64,000 bases of DNA from an uncultured Opitutia bacterium (GTDB taxonomy: Bacteria; Verrucomicrobiota; Verrucomicrobiia; Opitutales; Opitutaceae). The position numbers and the translations under genes were made by a program. Each line of letters begins with the position of its first letter. The first letter of the stretch is position 1. Positions 9,554 through 18,265 of the stretch are shown here, one piece after another. Where the stretch lies: contig CAIPAH010000030.1 in assembly GCA_903862955.1 (NCBI GenBank), forward strand, positions 164,748 to 228,747, in the 5' to 3' direction. Under the pieces are notes generated by a model. The model searched no databases, had not been told where the DNA came from, and worked only from the letters and a program-made list of their open reading frames with translations.

Positions 9554-9593
9554 GGTGTTTAAAATCGATCAGCGCGGGGAGTCACCGCGCTGG

Positions 9594-10889
9594 TCACGCT
9601 TTCTTGAGGATTTCGTCGAGCGCGCCAATCAGGTGGTCGCATTCCTCGACCGAGTTGAAGAGATGGGTCGAGACGCGGACGGCATCGAGGTCGACCTCCG
9701 ACACCGGCCGGCAGCGCAGGTGATAATCCACCAGCAGGTGCTCGAAGAGCTGGTTGTGTTTCATCTTCGGCGTGCGGAAGGTCAGGATCGACGCGCACAT
9801 CACCGGGTCCTTCGGCGTGAGAATTTCGACACTGTCGATCTTCTCGAAGCCGGCGCGAACGCGGTCGGCGAGGGCGTGGCCGCGCGCAGCGATGCGGTCG
9901 CGGCCAATTTCGTTCTGGAACCGCGTCGCCTCGGCCAGGGCCAGCACCGCGGCCGCGTCGCGCGTGCCGTATTCGTAGCGATGCGCGCCCTTCGAATAGA
10001 CGAAGGGACCGGGGTTGTTGAGGTTGACGTCCTCGCTCGAGTAGGCGCCCACCTGCCGCGGGACGACCTCTTTCATCTTGTCGCCGCGAATCCACAGCAC
10101 GCCCGTCTCGTGCGGGCCGCCCACCCACTTGTGGCCGCTCGTGGCGTAGGAATCACAGCCGAGCGCGGGCAGGTTCACCGGGATCATGCCGGCCGACTGC
10201 GCGCCATCCACGTGGAACCAGCACTTGTGCTGCGCTGCGAGCTTCGCGATCTCGGGGCACGGCATGATGATGCCGGTCGGCGACGTGATGTGGGAAACCT
10301 GGATGACGCGCGTGCGCTTCGTGATCAGCGCCGCGATCCGCTCGACGTTGCCGGCCGCGCGGTCGGGGTCGGGTTCGAAGGTTTTGACGATGATGCCTTC
10401 GGTATGCTGCCGGTTGAGCCAGGGAAACGAGCCGCCGGGGTGTGCGTGGGACTCAAAGATCACCTCGTCCGCCGCCGTCAGCTCGAGGCCGGTCGCGACG
10501 ATGCAATTGCCCTCGGTGGCGTTGCGCACGAAACACAGGTCGTCGGTCTTCGCGCCGAAATAGGCGGCCACAATCACGCGCGCCTGCGCAAAAAAGTCAT
10601 GGCCCGTCTCCACCCGCTCCTGGAGTTGCCGACTGGCCACCGTCAGCATGTCCAGCACGCGCCGCGGCGCCGGGCCCAGGCCGCCGGTGTTGAAATACGT
10701 GCGCTCAGGCGTCATCGGAAACTGCACACGCACTTGCCGCCAGAACGCCTCGGGATCGGCGGGGTTCCAGACGGGCATCGCGGAGAGCTGCTCCGGGTCG
10801 CCGTCAATTTCGCCCAAGGCGCGCGTCGCCAGCAGTCCCAGCGCCCCGGCGCCCAGGCTGCGAAGGAAGGTTTTTCGATCGAGGTTCAT
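9594..10889 (-). CDS. Class V aminotransferase-like PLP protein with Tat signal
   Basis: 431 residues. The N-terminus MNLDRKTFLRSLGAGALGLL resembles a twin-arginine signal (RK in place of RR), so the protein may be exported folded with its PLP. The class V fold signatures follow: YFNTGGLGPAP near residue 65, ATEGNC near 124, HVDGAQSAG with Asp228, and the Schiff-base lysine Lys254 in SGHKWVGGPHETG. The nearest groups are isopenicillin-N-epimerase-like and cysteine-desulfurase-like proteins; the catalytic loop Cys of true desulfurases is not evident. The role in a polysaccharide operon is unknown. The start overlaps the PmoA-like stop by ATGA. Confidence 0.8.
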   Translation of the reverse strand: MNLDRKTFLRSLGAGALGLLATRALGEIDGDPEQLSAMPVWNPADPEAFWRQVRVQFPMTPERTYFNTGGLGPAPRRVLDMLTVASRQLQERVETGHDFFAQARVIVAAYFGAKTDDLCFVRNATEGNCIVATGLELTAADEVIFESHAHPGGSFPWLNRQHTEGIIVKTFEPDPDRAAGNVERIAALITKRTRVIQVSHITSPTGIIMPCPEIAKLAAQHKCWFHVDGAQSAGMIPVNLPALGCDSYATSGHKWVGGPHETGVLWIRGDKMKEVVPRQVGAYSSEDVNLNNPGPFVYSKGAHRYEYGTRDAAAVLALAEATRFQNEIGRDRIAARGHALADRVRAGFEKIDSVEILTPKDPVMCASILTFRTPKMKHNQLFEHLLVDYHLRCRPVSEVDLDAVRVSTHLFNSVEECDHLIGALDEILKKA

Positions 10890-11752
10890 GGGAGGGCGGT
10901 GAAGGTCAGCGTGTGGTCGATTTCGAGGGCCGCGCTGGCGGGCACCGCGAGATTCCGGTCGAATTGCACCGGGAACGCCGCCAGCGGATAGCCGTTGCGG
11001 CGGACGAACCAGTGCAGGGGACCGGAGTTATTCTCGAAGCGAATGATAACGCGCCGGAGCGTCTCGTCCAGCTGGCCGTGCCACTCCATCCAGCGCGCCG
11101 CCGCGCCGTGCACCGCCTCCAGCCCTTCGCGGCCGCCTTCGGCGATGATCTTGATCGTCGGGTCCAGATGGTCGTCGAGCAGCTCGCGCGCACCGCGGAA
11201 CGTCAGGCCCGTGTAATGCGAGCCGGGTTTGCCGCCCGCCGAGTGCGGGTTGCCCAGCGAAAGTTCCCGGCCGCTGACGTTCACCAGGCGCGACTGCCAG
11301 TGGAGCGCCCAGGTTTGGGTGTCGAAATTCGCCATCACCCCGAGCGTCCGCTCCTCGCGGAACAGCACGCCCTTCGGCGTGTGCCACTCGAGCGTGTGCG
11401 CGAGCGTCGCCACATTGCCCGCCGCCGCGAGCTTCGTCCACGCCACATGGCGCTGCTCGCCATGGTCGTCGCGCCACTTGTAGCCGTCCTCGGGCCGGCA
11501 GGTGGGGCCGCCCCAGAAATTGAAGCCCGACACGTCCGTCAGCGTGAACGCGAGGCCATGGTGCCAGGGATGGTCGTTGGGCCGGAAATTCGTCAGCGTG
11601 TCGCCCGCGAGCGAGTTGAGCGGATGGAGATAGGGCTTGGGCGATTCCTTCAGCGGCTGGGCGGAGACGTGGACGTAGCGGAAGAGCAGCTGGTCGCCGG
11701 CGAAGACGCTGACAGCCCGACCCTCCTCGTGTTGCAGGCGGAGCGTGTTCAT
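10886..11752 (-). CDS. PmoA-like (DUF6807) family protein
   Basis: 288 residues from the ATG at 11752, overlapping the rhamnosidase stop by ATGA. Wording typical of this family is present: YLHPLNSLAGDTLT, DHPWHHGLAFTL, FWGGPTCRPEDGY and GSHYTGLTFRGARE. Despite the PmoA label in databases it is not related to methane monooxygenase; members are small beta-sandwich proteins common in carbohydrate-use loci of Verrucomicrobia and Planctomycetes, with conserved His residues that could bind a metal or sugar. The function is not established. There is no signal peptide. A longer reading to 12040 is a shadow of the rhamnosidase gene. Confidence 0.8.
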   Translation of the reverse strand: MNTLRLQHEEGRAVSVFAGDQLLFRYVHVSAQPLKESPKPYLHPLNSLAGDTLTNFRPNDHPWHHGLAFTLTDVSGFNFWGGPTCRPEDGYKWRDDHGEQRHVAWTKLAAAGNVATLAHTLEWHTPKGVLFREERTLGVMANFDTQTWALHWQSRLVNVSGRELSLGNPHSAGGKPGSHYTGLTFRGARELLDDHLDPTIKIIAEGGREGLEAVHGAAARWMEWHGQLDETLRRVIIRFENNSGPLHWFVRRNGYPLAAFPVQFDRNLAVPASAALEIDHTLTFTALP

Positions 11753-14190
11753 GAGAGGGGAAAAGCCTCCTCGAACCGGCCGCCCGCCGGCGTGCGGGTG
11801 GCGCCGCCGGGGGCAACGATGGTGAGCGCAATGCCGGCGGGGGCATTGACGGCCAGGTGAAACTTTCCGTCGGCGACGCGCCAGGCGACTTCGATCAGAC
11901 CGCGCGGCGTGCAGACGCTGCCCGCGGCATGCGTGAGCCCGCAGCGGTTCGGCGCGATGCGGGTCGACACGAAGCCGGGCTCCGTCGCCGTCACGCCGAG
12001 GATCCGCTGCTGGAACTCCAGCACGGGGTGCGCGCTCCATGCGTGGCAGAGCGAGCGCCAGTAGCTGTTCTCCTCGACGAACGTGGACAGGCCGTAGCCG
12101 ACCGACTCATGCCACGGGCCGAGGTGCTTCGGCATGTCGTCCGCGCGGCCGGATTTCGCCAGCGCGGCAAAGCCCGTGTGCAGCCAGAAGAACGAGCCGG
12201 GCGCGAGCTTCGGGTCGTTGGGAAAGCGCTTCAGGATGATCGCGCGCTCCCGTTCGCCCGCGAGCCCGGCGACGATCGCCCAGGCATTGCCGTATTGGCT
12301 GACCTCGGGGCCGCCCGGGCGATCAAAGTAAAGCCCCTCCGCCTCGGACCAGAAAAGCGCATGCGCTTTGCGGCGCAGGTCAGTGGCCTCGTGCGTGAGG
12401 GCGTCCGCCTCCGCCGCGTGCCCGAACGAGCGCACGAGCAGCGCGGCCTCGTCGAGGGCATTGATGTATTGCGCCGAATGGATGCAGGTCGCGCCGGTGT
12501 CGGCGCCGGGCACCACGCCCCGCGGCCACCACGGGCACCAGTCGGTGATGTTCCAAAATGGCAGCTTCGCTGGCAGCCCCGCGGCGTCGGTGTGCCGGCG
12601 ATACCAGTCGAGCACGGCCCGGACGCCCGGCAGCAGGTCCTGCACGGTCGCGCGGTCGCCGGTGCAGTAGAAGTAGTCCTTAATGTTCGTGATCCAGTGG
12701 ATGCTCCACGCCGGGATGATCTGCACGAGCCGCGACGGGAAACGTGCCTGCGTGAGCCCGTCGGACAGCCGCGACCAGTCGAAGTGATACAGCGCCTGGC
12801 GGCTCAGCCGGTAGTCGCCGGTCGTGAGCATGCCGAGCTTCGACGTGATCATCGTGTCACCGGCATACTGCATCTGCTCGTAGTGCGGGCAGTCCTCGAA
12901 CGTCTCGTGCGAGCACATCCGCATCGTGTGCAAGCCGACGGACCAAATCTTGTCCAGCGCGGGGTCGGAGGACTTGAACGTCGCTGCGATGCGATACGGA
13001 TAGGCCGTGAAGCGGTGCGCCACCGCTCGAAGCGTGAGCGGCGCAGCGCCGACCTTGATCGACAGGCCGACGTACCGGAACGCGCGCCAGTGCAGCGGCT
13101 CGAAGGTCTCGTCGCGGCCCGACGGCTCCCAGATATCGCACCAACCGGTCACTTCACCGCGGCGGTCGAAGGTCCAGCCGCGACTCTCGTCGGCAAAATG
13201 CGACGCGAGGTTCGCGAGCGACTGCTGCTTGCCCAGGAGTTTCGCGCCCGGCGTGTCCCAGCGCAGGCGCAGCGCCTCGGCGTAGGTCAGCCGGACGACG
13301 CTGCCCGCCCCGCCGGAAACCTCGAGATGCGGAAACGCCGTCGTCAGCGCCGCAGCGTCGAGCACGAGCAAAACCGTCGAGTTCGCCGGCAACGTCAGCG
13401 CCGCCCCGCGTTCCAGCAGCGCTGACCAAGGCGCCGGCACTGCCGTGCCGCCGGCGAGGAACGCATCCGCAAATTTCTCCGGCGCACCTTCTTCCAGCAT
13501 CGGCACCATGCGCGGCACGAGGCCATACGGACTCGCGGGATCGCGGCGGTTGACCAGCAGCTCGGCCTTGAACAGCAAATGCGCTGCGGGCCAAGCCGCG
13601 TCGTCGAACTCCGGTGTGTTCCAGCCGACGGGGATGAACTTCGACACGCGATGCTCGAAGTAGCCGAGGTAACCCTCGAAGGTTGTGTTCTCGTTCTGGA
13701 AGCGATGGCCCTTGTCGACCGAGACCTTCCATGCCGCATCCGTGCGCAGGTCGGCGATCGTCTCGCCCGCCTTTGTCTGCAGCGCGCCCTCGAGCACGAA
13801 GCCGCCCGTGTAAGTCATCACCGAGCACGGCGGACCAAGCAGCGCGGGGCGGTGCGCCACGCGGGACATGTCCAGCACCAGTGCCGCCAGGACGTTGCGG
13901 CCGCGCCGCAGATGCGGCGCGAGGTCGAACGTCTCGTAGAAATGATGGTTCACGTCGCCCTTCGCCGGGCCGCGGCCGAGGCAAACGCCGTTGCAGAAAA
14001 ACAGATAGCGGCTGTCCGCCGAGACGTGGACCGTGAGCTGCACCGCAACCGGGTCGGCGACGTCAAACGTCCGTCGGAAATACCGCACCTGGTAATGCGA
14101 GGGCGACGCCGCGTCGGGCGCCGGGGCGGAGTGCGAGCCCTCGGCGGACCAGATCCAGTTGGCGGAATTGACGAAGGGGGCGGCGGACAC
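11749..14190 (-). CDS. GH78 alpha-L-rhamnosidase
   Basis: 813 residues if translation starts at the GTG at 14190, just before the conserved N-terminal NSANWIW strand; no ATG fits, because the frame upstream runs across the propeller gene. Domain order is typical: N-terminal beta-sandwich carbohydrate-binding domain (about 10-130), a second sandwich, the (alpha/alpha)6 catalytic barrel from about 380 with the marker SHETFEDCPHYEQMQYAGDT, and a C-terminal beta domain after SLCHAWSAHPVLEFQ. The acidic residues in the DCPHYEQ region are where GH78 enzymes carry their catalytic groups. It hydrolyses terminal alpha-L-rhamnose, as in rhamnogalacturonan or flavonoid glycosides. No signal peptide is visible with this start. 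Confidence 0.88.
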   Translation of the reverse strand: MSAAPFVNSANWIWSAEGSHSAPAPDAASPSHYQVRYFRRTFDVADPVAVQLTVHVSADSRYLFFCNGVCLGRGPAKGDVNHHFYETFDLAPHLRRGRNVLAALVLDMSRVAHRPALLGPPCSVMTYTGGFVLEGALQTKAGETIADLRTDAAWKVSVDKGHRFQNENTTFEGYLGYFEHRVSKFIPVGWNTPEFDDAAWPAAHLLFKAELLVNRRDPASPYGLVPRMVPMLEEGAPEKFADAFLAGGTAVPAPWSALLERGAALTLPANSTVLLVLDAAALTTAFPHLEVSGGAGSVVRLTYAEALRLRWDTPGAKLLGKQQSLANLASHFADESRGWTFDRRGEVTGWCDIWEPSGRDETFEPLHWRAFRYVGLSIKVGAAPLTLRAVAHRFTAYPYRIAATFKSSDPALDKIWSVGLHTMRMCSHETFEDCPHYEQMQYAGDTMITSKLGMLTTGDYRLSRQALYHFDWSRLSDGLTQARFPSRLVQIIPAWSIHWITNIKDYFYCTGDRATVQDLLPGVRAVLDWYRRHTDAAGLPAKLPFWNITDWCPWWPRGVVPGADTGATCIHSAQYINALDEAALLVRSFGHAAEADALTHEATDLRRKAHALFWSEAEGLYFDRPGGPEVSQYGNAWAIVAGLAGERERAIILKRFPNDPKLAPGSFFWLHTGFAALAKSGRADDMPKHLGPWHESVGYGLSTFVEENSYWRSLCHAWSAHPVLEFQQRILGVTATEPGFVSTRIAPNRCGLTHAAGSVCTPRGLIEVAWRVADGKFHLAVNAPAGIALTIVAPGGATRTPAGGRFEEAFPLS

Positions 14191-14213
14191 GAGGGGAGGA
14201 AAAATTTGGGCGC

Positions 14214-15248
14214 TCAGCGCCGGGGCTTCGGGACGAAAATGTAATCGGTGCCATTGGCGCCGTAGAGCCCGCCATTCTGCCAGGTGCGGCCGAGGTCGTC
14301 GGAGAAGTAACTCCCCTCCTCGAACGTCGACGCCCACAGGCGGGACGGCGCGTCGGGATCGAAGGCCAGTACCAGGACGTTCTTCACCGGCAGGCCCGCG
14401 CTGCGGTCCGCCCATGTCGCGCCACCATCCGTCGAAACTCGCACGCCCACATTCCAGCCGGCGACCGCCATCGTGGACACGTCGTGCGGGTGCAGCGCAG
14501 CGCCGTAAAGATTCGCCGTCGCGGAAACCGGATCGGCCGCCGACCAGCTCACACCGTTGTCCCGCGAGATCCACGCGCCGCGACCTTGCGTGCCGGCCAG
14601 CAAGAGCCGCGGGTCGACGCTGCTGCGCACGAGGCGCAGAATCGTCGTGGCGGGCGATTCGATGCGCGTCCAAGTCTGCGCCGCGTCCGTCGAAACGTAG
14701 AGCCCGTCCTCGGTGCCGAGCAGCACGCGGCCGCGTTGATGCGGATCGGTCACGAGCGTCTGGCAATAAGGTTTCGCGAGGCCGGACAAGGCCGCCTTCC
14801 AGGTTTCGCCGCCGTCGGTCGAGCGGATCGGGCCCCACGCCGTGGCACCGTAGACAAGCTGCGGATCGACGCCGTCGTAAACGATGCTCAGCACGTCGCC
14901 GACTTCCCAGCCGGTGACCATCCGCCAGGTCTTGCCGCCGTCCCGACTCCGCACCACGCCGTCCGAGCTGGGCACGAGCATGAAGGAATTGTCTCCCGGC
15001 CGCACCGTCAGGCCGCTGATCGCGACGCGGGGGCCGAACGGTTTCCATTTTCCGTCATCGGTGCGGAAGAACAGCCCGAAATCCTCGGGCGTCGGGGAAT
15101 TTTTCTGCGCCTTGGTGAGCGAGGCCGACGCATACATCCGATACGCCGCGGGCGCTGCCGGAGCCGTTGCCACCGGCGCGGGCGCGGTGGTCGCCCACGC
15201 CAACGCCGGGAGAGTCAGGGCCAGGAGAAAGGCGCGCGTCGGCTTCAT
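14214..15248 (-). CDS. Secreted Asp-box (BNR-like) beta-propeller protein, paralogue 2
   Basis: 344 residues; signal peptide at residues 1-19 (LAWA), then an Ala/Pro-rich stretch. Six Asp-box turns are visible: SRDGGKTW, STDGGETW, STDAAQTW, SRDNGVSW, STDGGATW and SDDLGRTW, consistent with a six- or seven-bladed propeller. The last blade aligns with that of paralogue 1 (YxSDDxGRTWxxxGL ending in a FxPK/FLP tail). It is probably a secreted glycan-binding or glycan-cleaving protein; catalytic residues cannot be identified. The start overlaps the stop of the upstream secreted helical protein by ATGA, so the pair is translationally coupled. Confidence 0.85.
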   Translation of the reverse strand: MKPTRAFLLALTLPALAWATTAPAPVATAPAAPAAYRMYASASLTKAQKNSPTPEDFGLFFRTDDGKWKPFGPRVAISGLTVRPGDNSFMLVPSSDGVVRSRDGGKTWRMVTGWEVGDVLSIVYDGVDPQLVYGATAWGPIRSTDGGETWKAALSGLAKPYCQTLVTDPHQRGRVLLGTEDGLYVSTDAAQTWTRIESPATTILRLVRSSVDPRLLLAGTQGRGAWISRDNGVSWSAADPVSATANLYGAALHPHDVSTMAVAGWNVGVRVSTDGGATWADRSAGLPVKNVLVLAFDPDAPSRLWASTFEEGSYFSDDLGRTWQNGGLYGANGTDYIFVPKPRR

Positions 15249-17176
15249 GGCGCGGCCTCCTCGATCAGCCGGTTTTTGAAGTCCAGCAGGTAGCGTTGCT
15301 GGCCGTGATGGATTTCCAGCCGATCGCTGCCGCGGACTTCGCGCGCGAAGGGGCTGTCGAAGAACGGCCAGTTCGCGTAGTCGACCGGCTGCCCGTCCAC
15401 CGCCGGCGTGTCGCCGTAGCGCGCATGCAGCACGTGGCCGTCGAGCGCGGTGAACGTAACCTCGGGCTCAGGGGTGGTGGTGAACTTCAGTGGGAGCGCC
15501 TTCACCGCCGCCTGGAAATCCGCGAACGACTTGAAGTCGCGCACCGGCCCCACCTGCACCACGTAACCGTTGCGCAGCGCCGTGCTCACATAGCAGCGGT
15601 GGCCGGTGCCCCACTCGTTGAAGGCGCCGCTGAGAAACACGCCACCCGCGCCGTTGCGCAGCAGGCCGGTCCAGTCGCTGGGCCGCCACTGGCCGGGCGC
15701 GAGCGGTCGATACGCGATGTAAACCGGCCCGCCCTGCGTGAAGATCCAGCCCGAGGGGTCTTCGGTCGTGTTCACCAGATCGCGCGTGAAGAGCGTCGAG
15801 ATGAGCGGAAAGCGGTTGTCCGCCGGCATGTCGTAGAGCGCGATGAGCGCGGTGCCCTGCTGGAACACCTGCTCGTGCGGCGAGCCGCCCGGCAGTTTGT
15901 CCTCGGAATCGTAGTCGGCCTTCGACCGGATGATCAGGCCGGTGACGGTGTCCCAATCGCCGCCAAAATACATCGTGCCCTCGTGCGGCGAGGAATACGG
16001 CTGCAGGCCGAAGAACGTGTTGGCGGCGTCGGTGCGCTTCTTGTCCGTCCGCCAGATCAGGCTCCAGGTCTCCTGCTGGATGGGCTGCAACACGCCGCCC
16101 TGCGACGAACCGAGCACGAAGTCGCGGTCCACGTAGCTGTATTTATACACCGGCGCGGTCCGGCGGTCGCCGATCAGGTAAGATTCGGGGCCGGCGTTGC
16201 GCTCGCGCCAGCGGGTGCGCTTGAGTTCGCGCTCGACGTAGGGTTGCGCGCGGTCGCGGGCGACGCGCTCGAGGATCGGCGGCGGCCGGTAACCGGCCAT
16301 CGCGAGGATCGAGGCGGCGGGATCGGCGACGCGATCGCCAAACCCGAAGAGCAGCCAGGCGATGCCCTCGATCGGCGCGCGGCCCTGGGTGATGATCTGC
16401 CGCGGATAGACCCGGCTGTGCGCGCCGCCATACCAGCCGTCCACGTTTTCCACGGCGTAGTCGTAGATGATGTAGTCGAGCATCATCTTCGCCTTGAGCC
16501 GGAACGCATCGTCGTGCGCCCACCCGGCCAGCAAGCCGAGGGGAATGAGGTATTCCTGGATGTAGCTTGGGGAATCAAATTCGCCCTGCCCGTGGGTCGT
16601 GGTGATGCCCATCCAATGCTCGAGGTAGGACTTCGCCTCGGCCATGTTTTCCGCGGACGACTTGCCGTTATACCACTGGTCGGGCCCGGCCTCCGGCCAC
16701 GTCTGCGCCGCCAGATAGAGACTGGAATAATAGAGCACCCAGTGATTCTCGGTGTCGCCCCGCGCCGGCCAGTAGGTGCGCCACAGTTCCTGGATGCGGG
16801 CCCAGCTGGCGGCATCGAGGTGGTCATGCCCCGCCGTCATCACCGAGACCATCGGATACATCCAAAACATCGCCGCCACCGGCACCGGCTCGTTCAATTT
16901 GGCCAGTCGGGCCAGCGCATCCACCCGTCGCTGACTGAGCTGCAAGGCCACCGCGACATCGACCAGCGAGCCGCCCTTGGTGGGATCCGGTTTGATCGTG
17001 TCGACCGACGCCGCCAGGACTGCCGCCCGGCGTTCCTCATAGCGGCGGGCGATCTCCGCGTCGGACATGGCGAGGGGACCAGGGTCCGGGAGGCCGGCCT
17101 TGGCCGTCGACCAACCAGCCACCACCATCGTAAAAACGAGGCCGGTCCGACGCCAGTTCACCGCATGCAAAATCAT
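15245..17176 (-). CDS. Secreted alpha-helical protein of unknown function, paralogue 2
   Basis: 643 residues, first gene of the minus-strand operon. The N-terminus has a basic start and hydrophobic segment (TGLVFTMVVAGWSTAKA), consistent with a signal peptide. It shares several blocks with the 621-residue protein at 6629-8494: RGDTENHW, NGKSS/TGKSS, GQGEF, a LLFG block, EDPSGWIF and YRPLAP. The conserved Asp, Glu, His and Trp clusters in the helical half (RGDTENHW, HGQGEFDSP, GGAHSRVYP) are the best candidates for a sugar-binding or catalytic cleft. No characterised family is recognised; a lyase-like alpha/alpha toroid is the leading guess. Confidence 0.8.
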   Translation of the reverse strand: MILHAVNWRRTGLVFTMVVAGWSTAKAGLPDPGPLAMSDAEIARRYEERRAAVLAASVDTIKPDPTKGGSLVDVAVALQLSQRRVDALARLAKLNEPVPVAAMFWMYPMVSVMTAGHDHLDAASWARIQELWRTYWPARGDTENHWVLYYSSLYLAAQTWPEAGPDQWYNGKSSAENMAEAKSYLEHWMGITTTHGQGEFDSPSYIQEYLIPLGLLAGWAHDDAFRLKAKMMLDYIIYDYAVENVDGWYGGAHSRVYPRQIITQGRAPIEGIAWLLFGFGDRVADPAASILAMAGYRPPPILERVARDRAQPYVERELKRTRWRERNAGPESYLIGDRRTAPVYKYSYVDRDFVLGSSQGGVLQPIQQETWSLIWRTDKKRTDAANTFFGLQPYSSPHEGTMYFGGDWDTVTGLIIRSKADYDSEDKLPGGSPHEQVFQQGTALIALYDMPADNRFPLISTLFTRDLVNTTEDPSGWIFTQGGPVYIAYRPLAPGQWRPSDWTGLLRNGAGGVFLSGAFNEWGTGHRCYVSTALRNGYVVQVGPVRDFKSFADFQAAVKALPLKFTTTPEPEVTFTALDGHVLHARYGDTPAVDGQPVDYANWPFFDSPFAREVRGSDRLEIHHGQQRYLLDFKNRLIEEAAP

Positions 17177-17251
17177 AATGGGGTTGTGTCGCGAGAAAGA
17201 GAATGCTCACCATACGAGCGCTCCGTTCAGCAATTCAATCAGCTTTTTCCC

Positions 17252-17261
17252 TGAAATTTCA
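17252..17261. promoter_or_regulatory. Palindrome TGAAATTTCA, candidate LacI-family operator
   Basis: A perfect 10-base palindrome with half site TGAAA lies 4 bases upstream of the isomerase ATG in the divergent gap. The same half sites form TGAAA-C-TTTCA at 18239-18249 in front of the LacI gene. Position and symmetry suggest an operator, though spacing differs by one base between the two. Confidence 0.45.
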
Positions 17262-17265
17262 AATC

Positions 17266-18144
17266 ATGAGCCGCGTCAAAAAATCCCCCACCCCCCGCCT
17301 CGTCCAATGCGCCACCACCTGGTCGATGATCGGTTATCCCTCCGCCAAGCGTGAATGGTCGCTCGAGCGCAAGATGAAGGAAATCAAGGCGGCCGGCTTC
17401 GACGGCATCGCCGCCTATGCCAACGCCGAGGTCGGCGCCCTGGCCAGGAAGCTCGGCCTGAAGCTCATGGGCGGATTTGACGGCCGCGAGGCCAAGAAGG
17501 CCCGCCAGCAAATCATCGAGCAGCGCGACAACGGCACGCGGTATATGAATGTGCAGTTGCTCGACCACGACACCCCGCCCGCGGTCGCCGCCAGGCTGGC
17601 GGTGCAGCTGATCAAACTGTCCGACGAACTCGGCGTCGGCGTCCACATCGAGACCCACCGCGACACGGCGACGGAAACGCCCGAAAAATACGATGAGATT
17701 GCCCGCCTCTTCCAGAGGGCCACGGGGCGTCTCATGCCCACGACGTGGGACCATTCACATTTCGCGGTTTCGAAGCACCTGTTGCCGGCCGTTTACTCCG
17801 AGCGCCTGCTCGTCTGGCCCAAGCTCATCCAGCATTCCCACCTCTTTCACCTGCGCCCGTTCAACAGCCAGCATTGCCAGATCCCGGTCACCAACGGCCG
17901 CGGCCAGCTGACGCCCGAATTCAAGGACTACCTGGCCTTCGTCGAGGACCTGTTCACGCTCTGGCTGCAGGGCCCGAAACCGCGCGGCGACCTCTATGTC
18001 TGCCCGGAACTCGGCATGAGCCATGGCTATTTCGTGAGCGGCGATCCCCATGCCTGGCCCGACGCGGTGGTTGCCCGCAAGGAGTATGCCGGCGCTTGGA
18101 AACGGGCCCTCGCCCGCGCCCGGAAACCGTCCCGCAAGAAGTAA
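17266..18144 (+). CDS. Xylose-isomerase-like TIM barrel protein (sugar phosphate isomerase/epimerase)
   Basis: 292 residues from the ATG at 17266; an upstream in-frame ATG at 17203 would start inside the divergent regulatory gap. AP-endonuclease-2/xylose-isomerase-like barrel features are present: KMKEIKAAGFDGIAAYA, VGVHIETHRDTATET with the metal-type Glu and His, TWDHSHF and a late CPELGMSHGY segment. Family enzymes isomerise or epimerise keto/aldo sugars, inositols or sugar acids with a divalent metal. It is divergent from the arabinose/rhamnose operon and next to its presumed LacI regulator, so a step in handling released pentose or deoxyhexose is plausible. It is probably cytoplasmic. Confidence 0.75.
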   Translation: MSRVKKSPTPRLVQCATTWSMIGYPSAKREWSLERKMKEIKAAGFDGIAAYANAEVGALARKLGLKLMGGFDGREAKKARQQIIEQRDNGTRYMNVQLLDHDTPPAVAARLAVQLIKLSDELGVGVHIETHRDTATETPEKYDEIARLFQRATGRLMPTTWDHSHFAVSKHLLPAVYSERLLVWPKLIQHSHLFHLRPFNSQHCQIPVTNGRGQLTPEFKDYLAFVEDLFTLWLQGPKPRGDLYVCPELGMSHGYFVSGDPHAWPDAVVARKEYAGAWKRALARARKPSRKK

Positions 18145-18222
18145 GGGCTCCGGCCGGGCCGGCGCGTGAAATGGGGCCACCTCAGGCTCCAGCCGTGAAA
18201 ACTCTTGACGGGCTGGGGTGAT

Positions 18223-18249
18223 TTTCAGAGTTGTTTTCTGAAACTTTCA
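18223..18249. promoter_or_regulatory. Overlapping inverted repeats upstream of the LacI gene, candidate autoregulatory operator
   Basis: TTTCAGA (18223-18229) and TCTGAAA (18237-18243) form an inverted repeat, and TGAAACTTTCA (18239-18249) is a perfect odd-length palindrome ending 16 bases before the LacI start. The block TTTTCTGAAA recurs in inverse orientation at 19317-19326 just after the LacI gene, in front of the TonB receptor. This pattern is what one would expect of a regulator controlling itself and its neighbours. Confidence 0.5.
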
Positions 18250-18265
18250 CGGCGCCACCCCAGCC

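Noticed and set aside
10886..11752. Methane monooxygenase subunit, from the PmoA name of the family
   Set aside because: The protein is soluble, has no membrane helices and lacks copper-site residues; the name is a historical database label.
11749..15048. A 1099-residue reading frame containing GH78
   Set aside because: The part upstream of 14190 overlaps the Asp-box propeller gene in another frame and has no family wording.
15167..17254. 695-residue plus-strand frame opposite the secreted helical protein
   Set aside because: High-GC antisense shadow: Arg/His/Ala-rich, no motifs, no start signals, while the minus strand encodes a clear secreted protein with a paralogue.
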